Assembly (NCBI RefSeq): GCF_008831285.2
Contig: NC_045143.1
Coordinates: forward strand, 18,751,655 to 18,815,654
Origin: Nymphaea colorata
Taxonomy: Eukaryota > Streptophyta > Magnoliopsida > Nymphaeales > Nymphaeaceae
Length of the DNA stretch: 64,000 nt
Reading direction: 5' to 3'
The stretch's first letter is position 1. The number at the start of each line of letters is the position of its first letter. This document shows, one piece after another, positions 48,288 to 58,524 of the stretch. Under the pieces are notes generated by a model, which had not been told where the DNA came from, ran no database searches, and worked only from the letters and a program-made list of their open reading frames with translations. A program made the position numbers and the translations under genes.

Positions 48288-48791
48288 GGAGGTGCTAACC
48301 CCAGATTTGCGAATGGGACAAAGCCATTGATAGAAGGATTTTGCTTCAAAAATAATCAGCTTGTAAATGGAAATTGGTTGAATGAACCTAATGCTACTAG
48401 CATTTTATTGTTTTTTTCCATACTATCACTTTTCACACTGCCATCATTGAGCTGAACCTTGAAACTGGTAGCTTCAACTATGAAACAAAATCTCCACATG
48501 TAAGTGCATTTCGTGTTGTTGTGTGAGAGTTTGGTTTTGAATTCTATAAGGGAATACAAGATGTTATACATATCCTACCATCCAATTAGGAGGTCAAAAA
48601 TTCCTTTAATTTATGATTTCAAAAATTTAGATTGATTCTTTGGTGATATCACAATGGAGGCATTAGCCTTCACATTCTCGTAGCCACATAAAGTGTTAGT
48701 GCAGCTTGTAAGGTACTAGTAAAACATCCTTGGCCATTAGAGATGTAGCCAATGATGTTGACATGATTCAGGAGGCAGATATTGGTGTCGA
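48288..48791 (+). pseudogene. P4-type ATPase (phospholipid flippase, ALA-like) relic
   Basis: Segment 1 (48288-48560) translates to KPLIEGFCFKNNQLVNGNWL and NEPNATSILLFF. After a frameshift it gives HTAIIELNLETGSFNYETKS, then AFRVVV-stop-EFGFEFYKG. This follows the nucleotide-binding region of plant flippases, where the usual SPDEAAF appears here as SPHVSAF. Segment 2 (48678-48791) gives KVLVQLVR, then SLAIRDVANDVDMIQEADIG, a damaged form of the P-domain motif GDGANDV..(L/I)QEADIG. The several hundred residues normally between them are missing. Frameshift, stop codons, loss of both Gly of GDGAND, and the deletion make it non-functional. An intact P4-ATPase moves phospholipids across membranes. 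Confidence 0.75.
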
Positions 48792-48799
48792 GACTAGTA

Positions 48800-49020
48800 G
48801 ACTAGTGGGAATACACGTAAAGCATTAAAATACTACATGTTTCTGATATATTCCGGTCGGTTTGTAAACATTAAACTTCATGACATGTGCTCACAATTGA
48901 ATTGAAAAGCAAACTATTTAAATCAAATGAATGAATTATGTTCGTTTGTATATAATCAATCTATAGATCTTTAAGGGTGCAATTGGTAGCCTCAGTTCTT
49001 AGATCTGAGGTTGCATAAAA
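48800..49020. other. Spacer
   Basis: AT-rich, nothing recognised. Confidence 0.4.
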
Positions 49021-49175
49021 AGGTGTGTTCTGGGAGATCCTCACTTTAAACAAACTGAGGATCTCAGTAGCCTGGATTTTAAATCCATGCTATATGTTAA
49101 AAACCATTGATTTTAAGGTCGGACCAGGGTGGGGGGGTTATAGGTCTGACCCTAAATCCATGGATTGTATAGCTC

Positions 49176-49977
49176 ATGAGATTTTTGGTGGACCAAAGCA
49201 CTTGGGACTGGATTGTGAGGAAGTTTCATGGAAGTCATGTTCATTGGCAAGGAGTAATTGTAGAATTTAAAAATCTCGATGAAAGCCTCCTTTCAAACTC
49301 ATTGACTGAGGAGAAGCAGATACATTTGTGTTCAGACTGTTTCTTAGAAATTATGGGCTTTTTTATGATGGGCCATCATAAATGTGCCCCCGTGTCTAAG
49401 AGGACTATAAAATATATTGTCTGGAAAGTTTATAAGAATGCGATCCTGGCCATTAGTTGGGTGGACCAGGAAAAATGGCTTATTAGAACTTCGATTCAAA
49501 ATTTATCGCTTGTAGCTTGAAGCTGATTTCAACTGTGGAATCAGAAGCTCAATTAGCTTCGTTTTAGCAAAGCACAAGCAGGTAGGTGCTGCTTGGAGGG
49601 AGAAACCAGATGGCTTCAGAAAGGTGGTGGAGGGGGCAACTGAGGGAGATGATGATACAGAAATGAAGGTTTTTAGTCAACAAGCATATGAATCTTCTTC
49701 AAGGAGGAGCCAAACTCATACTATATCTAACAATAGGAGCTGGAAACGTCGTTTAAAATGGATCATAGAAAGGTGCCAATTTTATGTCATCCATTGGCCC
49801 TCAATGACTCATATTTTGAACCATATAGTTATTTCTGAAGACCTCCTCTCTTTAGAAGATGTTAGTGTTGTTTGTAGAATGGGCATTTTAAATGGTAGGG
49901 CTCGCAGGCTAACCTATTTTTGGCTGCTGTTGTTATCGGTTTGTTGGTCTTTTTTATGGCTTTGTCCTGAAGTGTAG
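49176..49977 (+). other. Unrecognised coding-like stretch, two ORFs (114 and 117 aa)
   Basis: ORFs at 49176-49520 and 49624-49977 lie on the plus strand in moderately GC-rich DNA. The first has Trp/His/Cys-rich segments (DQSTWDWIVRKFHGSHVHWQ, CSDCFLEIMGFFMMGHHKC). The second has Arg-rich RSWKRRLKWIIERCQFYVIH. They could be parts of one decayed gene or retroelement ORF. I recognise no domain. Confidence 0.25.
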
Positions 49978-49979
49978 TT

Positions 49980-52630
49980 CTTCCAAATCTGACGCCTTTT
50001 ATTCTGGCTGGATGGCGTAGTAGTGTTTCTGCTACTTGTCTTTGGAGTCCTGGTTCTATGTCCTCGGATTTAATGGTTGATGCCTTGCATCCCTTTCTTT
50101 TCATGTATATATCTACTTTTGTTAAGAAAGGAGTGGAGCCTAACTCTCAACAACCTTCATTGGAGTGGCAATTTTGTTGAAGGAGAAGCTAAGTTCTTAT
50201 TTATTTTCTAATTTTTTATTGTAAAATGCTGTTATTTTTTTCTTTCAATGTTCTACTTTTGGATGTTTTTTTGCCCTTGTTGTCAAGGGAAAGATGAAAG
50301 CGGTTGCATTCTTGTGTGGTTATTTTTTGCTATTAGTTGATTTTTTTGGTTCAACTCAGGCTTAAAGGGCTACAATATCTCAGAAATTTGTGAAGACCTT
50401 TTTCTTTTCTTTTTGGTTTTTATCAGTGCCCTCGTCACCTTGCTGGTTGATATCATGGCACTGCACATTCTCACAGGCTGGGCAATCAGTTTGTAGTACT
50501 CAAGGAGAAGATACGGCTGCCACCACATAAGATTGCAAAGTTGAAATAGAGGTTGGTCTTTTAAGTCCTTCAAATTGGTATATTTTTCATTCTATTATGA
50601 CTGTAGTCACCATGTGATGTCCAAAAACTGGGGTACCATAAAGCATCTGGAGGTCACTTTGTCTTTCCATCAAATTTTTGAGGGGATGTGATTAAGTGGC
50701 TGTATTGTGCATGGAATAAAATCAACAATAAATATCACATAGACTATTACCAGTATGACTATTATTCAATGAAAAGAACTTCATTTGATTGTTTTCGCTA
50801 ATGGCAATCAATTAAAGTTCTGCATAACAATCAGTCATGGTAAATGGTTTCAACATGACTTCAATTGCACAATCTCCTTACAAGTATTGTCCAAGTTATT
50901 CTATTTTCCTCCTCCCAGTCTTCTATAGCATTAACGTACATTATTAAGTATTATATCATAATTTGAATGAGGCATTCAGCAAGATCATGGTCTTCTCTTA
51001 TTGCAATGTGAAATGCCAATTTTCTCCCACCAGACAGAAAATTATAGTGAATTTGCAATTTTCCTGTCGCAAATTTATGCAAGAAAAGGCACTGAAGTTT
51101 GTTGTTATGTTTTCTTTCGGTAAAACTGCATGTGCCTTCATAAAAATTAATTTATTAAATTTTGTAAAGATATGATATCAAATAGCAGCGTTTTTTTATA
51201 TTCAATCAAATGTTCAGTTTATTTCAAAATTTAGAGCATATACTATGAACTGGTTCTCTGTTATTTATTCAAGGGAGAAGTTGCTCCAAGCTGGAGTGAG
51301 AGAAGGGCATTGTAATTTGAGTTTTGATTGGTTATAGGTACTATCCATTCTAGTTCATTGTTCCATATTAGCCGGTGGTAATTTTGTATACTGGCATCCT
51401 CGCAAAGAGTATAACATGCCTATTGTTCTTTGGCATCGTGTTTATATAAATTTAACAAACTTGTTGGATATTTCTCTCTTGTATGCTTGCTTTTTTTTTT
51501 GTTCTTCGTATAGTTGGCTATCATTCTTGTACTGATTGTCTCGGTTTCTTGCTTACTTGGGCTCCTATATTAAGTTAGCCATTGTACGCCGACATTTGTG
51601 TTAACTGTTGCATGTTTGTTTTTGTTGTGATTCTTGTATATAGTCGGTGATCTTTCTTTGCTTTGAGATTCTTTTCTATTTCAAGCTGCTCAGTTGGCCA
51701 TTGACTGCCTAAGGTTCTTGTTTGGCTGGAAGATTTTAGGTTGTAAGGTATGTACTTTTAATGCGAAGGTCTGTATTTTTAATACTCATGTTTTGGCTAA
51801 AACTTTTTGCTTCATGATATGTTGCCTATGTATTTTAATGCTCCGGAGACTCAGGCCCAAATTTTCTGCTGTATGATATGTTGTCTTGTGCTACTAAAAA
51901 TTTTTGCTCTTGCATGTCTTTTTCTTTCGTAAGTGTTCCCCTCAATTTTTGTTATGAGCACGTAATCTCATGTTTCAATTTTCATTTTGATTGTGAACTT
52001 ACTGTACATTCATATTGTATATTGATTTTCAAAATTTGCACATGTTTTAATATGTAAAGTTGTATGAAATTTCCTCTTCAAAGAAATCATAATACCGGTG
52101 AGGTAATTCACCAGTATCGCTACTTTTGTATTGCGGGTATAGCTTTAGTGCAATTTTTGCGCACTAAACAATGGGTCCTTAGTGATGGTTGACAATAGAC
52201 CAGTGAATAGGTACTATTATTTACATGATATTCCTGTCATTAAAACTTTAAAATTGATTGCTACACCACCTCTAAACTCTGTTATGATGTTTCTTTTAAC
52301 CATTTCTGATTCAAATTTTGCATTCACTAACGTGTGCATGTTTCATCAGTAATCCTTGGTTGACATTACTTTCTCTTATGTTCAATGGAAAAATTCACCA
52401 ACAATTTGTCCTTATTTACTTTTTCTTTTTCTTTTTTTTTTGCATCGTCAATGGGTTGTCCTTTTCTTCATAGATTCGGTGAAGGGCAATCTAGAATTGG
52501 TGAGAAGAGGTCAGCCCAACAATCTGGTTATGCACACTATCAGTTAAAGAGAACACAATCCAACCAAGTAGCAGCTGATCCTTTCTATGCCATTGTATGT
52601 ACGTAGGATTTATTTGATCATGCTTCTCAT
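49980..52630. other. Spacer, nothing recognised
   Basis: AT-rich. Short ORFs such as 50963-51175 and 52385-52606 lack recognisable domains. Confidence 0.4.
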
Positions 52631-52639
52631 TCAAAATTT

Positions 52640-53200
52640 TCTAGGCATGGATGGAGACATCAAAGAAGCCCATAAGACCATATCTTTTCAATAGTGGAGG
52701 GAGCTGAGACTCCCATAAAAGAAAATTGTCTATCAACAACTTAATAGAAAGATGATATTGCAAATTGGAGGATGCCAAATGTATAGAAAAGAACGCCAAA
52801 GAACCTGCACTATGAGATGAAGGATTTGCAGTATCATTGACAGAAGATGAAGGACTTACTTCTCCATTGCTTCCTTGCCCTGGTGTCGACATGTTTGAGC
52901 TGTCTTTTGAGAAAACACCTCAGTTTTTCTCCGTGGAGAGAAAAAGCTCTAATACGATATTAATTATGACAAGATAAAAATATTAAAAGAAAAATAGAAG
53001 TGGATAATCTCTCACTCAATCTTTGTATGAGATGAGAGTGAATATTTATATGATGCGGAGAATAAGCATGTTACGAGAATTAATTGGGTTCTTTGATTTT
53101 AGGAACCGATCACAAAGATTTAGTAACTTTAGGATCTCCCTTTTGATAAGTTCCTCTAGAATTCTCAACCTCTTCAATTTAGCTTTGTTAACTGGATGAT
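52640..53200 (-). mobile_element. Ty1/copia element 3: 5' LTR (approximate) and gag start
   Basis: The minus-strand ORF 52892-52641 starts MSTPGQGSNGEVSPSSSVND and continues SIKLLIDNFLLWESQLPPLL and GLMGFFDVSI. This matches the beginning of plant copia gag polyproteins (the LDxxNYLLWxxQ and GLxGFxDG pattern). Just upstream, GTATTAGAGC (near 52952-52943, minus strand) resembles the usual TGGTATCAGAGC primer-binding site for initiator tRNA-Met. The AT-rich DNA beyond it would be the 5' LTR, whose outer limit I cannot fix. The rest of gag-pol is absent. Confidence 0.65.
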
Positions 53201-53340
53201 ACCTTATTTGCTAACTATCGGTTTTGGTCGTTGACCATTTTATCATTTACTGACTTTCTGTTTTGGTCATCCACCATTTTATCTTCTTCACTAACAGAAG
53301 TACATGCTCTTTTATAAGATGAAGCAAATTTGGACGAAAC

Positions 53341-53631
53341 ATGGATCCAGAGCCATATACATATAAGCATAAACATATTGTCTTCTTTTCAGATAGCCCA
53401 TCTACATCCTGGTACCAAAAATTCCAGATGGAGATAGTTGCTTGGCCTAACTCGGAAGCAGGACCTTATCCATGGCCCTCTTTCAACCACGCAGAGTTTA
53501 TGATTCAAATCATATGTCGCACTATTAAGGGAACCCAAAAGTTGGTGTCTGTTATGAAGAATAGTGGAGGGACTGTGTTCATAGAAGAGGTCAGCCATTA
53601 CAAATTAAGTAAAACACAAATGGGAGGCTGA
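53341..53631 (+). CDS. Unrecognised ORF (96 aa)
   Basis: An ATG-initiated ORF (MDPEPYTYKHKHIVFFSDSP) with central PWPSFNHAEFMIQIICRTIK and a Lys-rich end. It lies between the copia fragment and the LINE 3' end, with no splice context or domain that I recognise. It could be incidental. Confidence 0.2.
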   Translation: MDPEPYTYKHKHIVFFSDSPSTSWYQKFQMEIVAWPNSEAGPYPWPSFNHAEFMIQIICRTIKGTQKLVSVMKNSGGTVFIEEVSHYKLSKTQMGG

Positions 53632-53879
53632 TGAGTTTTCATTGTTAAGTATCATAATGACGCTACCTGTGAGGTCTGATCAAATTGTGGTAGTGGAAGT
53701 ACCGAACAGTTGGAGAAACTCTTTGTGAAGAGCTCTATGGATCTTTGGGAAGGAGGGTATGGAGTTCTCAAGCCTATATAACCACAGAGAGAGAGAGAGA
53801 GCCGATAAAATGGAAATATATAACAAAATTTGCGAACAAGAAGTCTCCTAACTATAAGAATAAGCCACCAAAACAAAAT

Positions 53880-54122
53880 AGAAGAACAAAATATTCAAGT
53901 TAGCAGCACAATAGAACAAAATAAGAGGGGTGGGGAGAGAGTGGACGAGCGAAGCGGCAGAGTGACCCAGCAGCAGACGAAGGACGACACCATAGCCGAA
54001 TAGCAAAGTGGACATCCCCCTGCACAAGGCGTGCTAGAGACTCCAACGAAGAGAAGGTACCTCTAAAGACCTTGTTGTTGCGCTCCTCCCAAATGTGCCA
54101 CCAAAAGGAAATGAGCCACAAC
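53880..54122 (-). mobile_element. 3' terminal part of LINE-L1 ORF2, separated by the hAT insertion
   Basis: Minus-strand reading at 54122-53985 gives RRLWLISFWWHIWEERNNKV followed by FRG. This is the usual last block of plant LINE ORF2, after the zinc-binding domain. Skipping the hAT and one copy of its target duplication joins it to 58426 onwards and gives the in-frame sequence VWRLWLISFWWHIWEERNN. I see no poly(A) tail downstream. Confidence 0.8.
54115..54122. repeat. Left target-site duplication of hAT
   Basis: GCCACAAC, identical to 58418-58425. Confidence 0.88.
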
Positions 54123-54529
54123 CTACGATACTTGGGTGCGCCCAATTTGGACCCGCACCCGTGTCGGTGCGATGCGAGTGCGGGTGCGCTCAAGGTGCGC
54201 ACCGAAATGGTCAAACGTGAGTCGGGTGCGGTCAGCCGCACCTGACTGAATTCGTCCATTTTCGGACGTGCACCCGACTCGCGTCAAACACAAGTCGGGT
54301 GCGGTCAAACCGCACCGGCCTTTTCCGTCAAAAATTTGGGCATTTTGGGCATGATTTTTAACTTAGGGAATTGATTTTTAACTCAAAAAATTTTGGGCGT
54401 CGACGTTAGGGCACGAAACGAATTGGCTTCTCTCCCTCTCACGCTCGGCTTCTCTCGGAGACCGACGGGCGACAGCCGACGAGTTCTCTGCTTCTCTCCC
54501 TCTTGGCCTCTCTCTGCGAGACCGACGCT

Positions 54530-55165
54530 GTGCTGCAGCCTACAGACTGCAGTGTGCTCCCTCTCCCTGCTTCGGTGCTCCACTGCTCCCTCTCCCTGCT
54601 CTGGCGCTCCACTGCTCCCTTTCTCTACGACGCTTGGGGAGCTCTCTGCACTGCGTTCGGATTTAGGTAAACTCTCTCTCTCACTCTTTGATATGCACTG
54701 CGTTCGGATTCGGCGCTCCACTGCTCCCTACTCCGGTGCTCCACTGCTCCCTCTCCCTGCTCCGGCGCTCCACTGCTCCCTCTCTCTCTTCATTTAATTT
54801 TTTGTTGCTTTAAATTAGTCATTCAATTCGTGTTACTTTCATGGTCTACAAAAGAACTTCAATTTGTTCCGCACCCGAATAGGTCTACAAAAACTTTCAT
54901 GGTCTCATATTTGAGCCGGCTGCAAAAGGCTTTCGGCTTACAATCACCTCAGAAACAAGCAAGTCTCACCCAATCGTATTTTATGCAAGCGTTTAGTGTC
55001 CTTGCTCTTTGTTGAAAACCCAGCAGCGCCCATGAACATCCGGCTGTCCAAATCGGGATTTGTCCAAGATTATCATCACCATAATTTGTCCAATTTGTCC
55101 AAGATCGGCATTGAAGTTTCATTCAATTTTTTGTTGCTTTAAATTAGTCATTCAATTCGTGTTAT
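54530..55165 (+). promoter_or_regulatory. hAT 5' region with short repeats
   Basis: Contains repeated GCTCCACTGCTCCCT units (about 54565-54785) and a 40-bp direct repeat with TTTTTTGTTGCTTTAAATTA at about 54797-54835 and 55126-55164. It lies between the subterminal motifs and the transposase start and probably holds the promoter and untranslated leader. It has no convincing coding sequence. Confidence 0.4.
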
Positions 55166-55656
55166 TTGTTCTATTATATTTATCTGCATCTAGTTCTAGT
55201 CATATGCGATGTAAGGAGCGAAAAGTATACATCTCTTTCTAGTTTTCTTTTAAACCTTAATTTTGTATGCTTAAAGCCTTAAATATATTGGTGTCATCTA
55301 GCTAGCCTGAGTTATAATTCTCTAATTTGCTTGTTGATTCTCTGTTGGAATGTTTCACGAACTTTGGTAATTCAGTCTTATTGCATATATATTAAAAATA
55401 TGCATTTTTTTCTCAATATTCTCCTCCTCTACCTATTCTTAAGCACTTTGTGATTCCATTACTTCCAAGGTCTCAGGTTGAATCGATAAAAAAAGAATGC
55501 TTTTTACTCAGAAATTCAGAATATAAAGTAAACTTAAATTGGGCTTTGTCATGGTTAATCATTTTTTCCCTTTGTCGGTGATAAGTTGCTATCTATTCTT
55601 AAATTTGTTATATTTGAAATTTTTTATTTTGAACTTTGAAGGTAAATCTATAAAAG

Positions 55657-57954
55657 ATGGCAAACAGAATGAAAGGAAAAGAAGTTGTTTCAGATTCTCC
55701 TGCAATAGGCTCTTCATGTAGTGTGGATGTGGATGAAAGTGATGTTTCAAAGCCTTCTATACTACCTGGTGAAGCATTTGCATCCGAAGAACAACCACTA
55801 TGGAAAGAAATGAAAGCGGTCACTAAAGATGTAGGTAGTGGCGGTGGAAATGTGCATTTCGTATGCAAACATTGTGAAAATACATTTGTAGGATCTTACA
55901 CAAGAATTAAGGCACATTTGTTGAAGTTGTCAGGTCATGGAATTCGAGGATGTAAAAAAATTTCTACAGAAAAAGCTCGAGAGTTCAAGAGGCTGCAACA
56001 AGTATTATTGTGACAAATCTTAAAAGTTCTGATAGGAAAACAAAGACTATAGAGACATGTTTTGATTCTTGCGGAAGGGCAGAAATAGATAAAGTGATTG
56101 CTAAGTTTTTCTATTCTAGTTGCATTCCTTTCAATGTAGCTAGAAATCCATATTGGAAGAAGGCTTGTACTATGCTTGCAAATAGCAAATTATCAGGATA
56201 TCAACCTCCCGGTTCAAAAAGGTTACGCACATCACTTCTTCATAATGAAAAAAATGAGGTTGAGCAAAGTTTAGAAAGAAAAAAGTTTAAATGGAACACG
56301 ACTGGGGTATCAATTGTTTCTGATGGGTGGACAGATATTCAAAGTCGTCCACTAATTAATTTCATTGGCATTGCACGTGATGAACCAATATTTTTGAAGG
56401 CAGTTGATGTGTTTAGAGAATATAAAGATGCAAGATATTTGAAGCAATTATTTGTAGAAGCCATCAAGGAGGTTGGTCCTGATAAAGTGATGCAGCTCAT
56501 TACAGACAATGCTGCTGTATGCAAAAGTGTTGGACTTAGTTTGAGGAATGATTTTCCACATATTTTTTGGACTCCATGTGTTGCACATACTTTGAATTTA
56601 GCACTGAAGGACTTATGCAATCCTCCAAGTGAAGATGTAGATCCTAAGGGACATGAGCTATTCTCATGGATTCAAGAGATAGAAAAAGATGTAAGAAATA
56701 TTAGAAATTTCATCGTTAATCACCAACATGCATTGTCTCTTTTTAGTAGTTATTCTGATTTGAGATTGTTAAAGGTTGTAGAGACACGATTTGCTTCATT
56801 AATTGTCATGTTGAAAAGAATTCAAAGAGTGCGAGATGCACTTATTCAAATGGTGTTTAGTAGAGAGTGGAGCTTTTATCGGGTTGAAGATGAGGCTAAA
56901 GCTCAACGTATTAAAAACCTTATTGTTGAAGATAAATGGTGGGATAAAATTGCATATTTTTTGGATTTTACAGAACCAATTTGGTGCATGTTGAGAGCTA
57001 TTGATAAAGATGAGCCTATGCTTCATCAAGTTTACGCAATGTGGGAAAATATGATTGAAGAAATTCAGTGTATAGTTTTTAAGAAAGAAAAAAAAGACAT
57101 TGTACTTGATAATTCAGAGTTCTTTGATCGTATTAAGTACAATATTAGTTGAAAGATGGGATAAAAGCAATACTCCCTTGCATTGCATGGCTCATTCTTT
57201 AAATCCTAAATATTACACCAAAAAATGGATTGAAGGAGCTCCTGGACATGTTACTCCACATCTAGATGTTGAGTTAAACACTCAAAGAATGTCATGTATG
57301 GACAGACTTTTTATAGATTCTTATACCAGAACACAAGCTATGTGTGAATATAACAAGTTTTCTTTAAGAGATTTTAATTCAGAAGGTGCAACACAAGCAA
57401 GAGAAGATGATCACATGAGTCCTTTTGATTGGTGGGCGTCCTATGGATCAGAAATGCCCGTGTTTCATAAACTTGCTTTGAGGTTACTATCACAACCTGT
57501 TACATCATCATGTTGTGAAAGAAATTGGAGCATATATGGTCATATACACAACATTAAAAGGAACAAGTTCACTATTCAACGTGCAGAGGACTTGGTTTAT
57601 GTGCATTCCAATTTGCATCTTCTTTCAAGAAAAGAAAATTAATACAGGTATTTCTTTATTAGGTTGTTTTGTTTTGCTCAATTTGTTGTGTTGTATTAGT
57701 TTTTTTATATTTTTCTGGTACATATTTTTAATTGTTTAATTTTCGTCTTTAATAAATGCAGATGTGGATCATCATAATATTGGGATGTAAATCCAGATGA
57801 ATTTGATTTCAATGGAGAACGCAACTTATATGTTGCTAACATGGATTTTTCTGATCCTGTTATTCCTTATGAGGCATTTGATGATGATGATATCGTTCCA
57901 AGCATTCAACAAAATCAAGATATTCGTAGAAGTGGAAGTGGAAGTGGAACGTGA
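55657..57954 (+). pseudogene. hAT transposase, frameshifted
   Basis: Domain order is complete. A BED zinc finger (CKHCENTFVGSYTRIKAHLL, then GHGIRGC; about 55810-55960) is followed by a DUF659-type block (GVSIVSDGWTDIQSRPLINF) and CVAHTLNLALKD at 56010-57150. The hAT C-terminal dimerisation domain (FDWWASYGSEMPVFHKLALR, SQPVTSSCCERNWSIYGHIH) lies at 57420-57640. The frame shifts near 56010 and back near 57140, so no single ORF spans the protein. After a probable intron (about 57654-57760, ending TGCAG) a last exon encodes WDVNPDEFDFNGERNLYVAN to a stop at 57954, but TAA stops sit just before and after the splice. The gene is inactive as read, unless some shifts are sequencing errors. In active hATs this protein cuts and rejoins DNA in the nucleus. 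Confidence 0.88.
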
Positions 57955-58417
57955 CTCTGGTTTATGAATGATGATGCAATATCTAATATGTATTGATGTA
58001 TGAACTATGAAGGCGTTTAATGATAAAGAATATGTATTGATGACTGTATGAACTGTGTCGTTTTTTGTGAACTCAAAACTAGAATACATTTGGTGTTGAA
58101 TGTTGATAAAGATGATATGTATTTCTTGTTGAATGTTGAGTTGATGATATATATTTGTTGTTGAATGTTGAATTGATGATATATATTTCTTGTTGAATGT
58201 TGAATTGATAATATATATTTGTTGTTGAATTTTGAATTGATAATTGATAATGATATCATGATTAGCAAATTGTAATTTTGATCTTGTTATTTAATAATTT
58301 TGTGGTTTATATTATTATATTTTAAAAATAATAAAATACTCTCACCGCACCGCCGCACCTAAATTTTTTGAGAAGTACCACACCGGCACCCTCACCCCGC
58401 ACTCAGGTGACATAGGC

Positions 58418-58425
58418 CACAACCT
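58418..58425. repeat. Right target-site duplication of hAT
   Basis: GCCACAAC, identical to 54115-54122. Confidence 0.88.
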
Positions 58426-58524
58426 CCAAACACAACCCCAGAAAAAAGACAAGTGGGGGGAAAGACAAAAAAAGAAAAAAAAGTGAATGGATGATGGGTC
58501 TGGAAGGATACTAACAAAGGAAGG

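Larger units (their letters stand above)
54123..58417 (+). mobile_element. hAT transposon (4295 bp) with TIRs and 8-bp TSD, inserted in LINE ORF2
   Basis: Flanked by direct GCCACAAC copies (54115-54122 and 58418-58425), the 8-bp duplication length made by hAT transposases. The ends are imperfect inverted repeats: CTACGATACTTGGGTGCG on the left and CTATGTCACCTGAGTGCG for the right end in reverse complement. Subterminal DNA is packed with GGTGCGG/CCGCACC motifs (54130-54320 and 58340-58405). It carries one transposase gene on the plus strand. Removing the element and one TSD restores the LINE reading frame, which supports these boundaries. Confidence 0.9.

Noticed and set aside
48356-48571. Minus-strand ORF of 71 aa
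   Set aside because: Shadow of the plus-strand P4-ATPase relic, which has clear family similarity.
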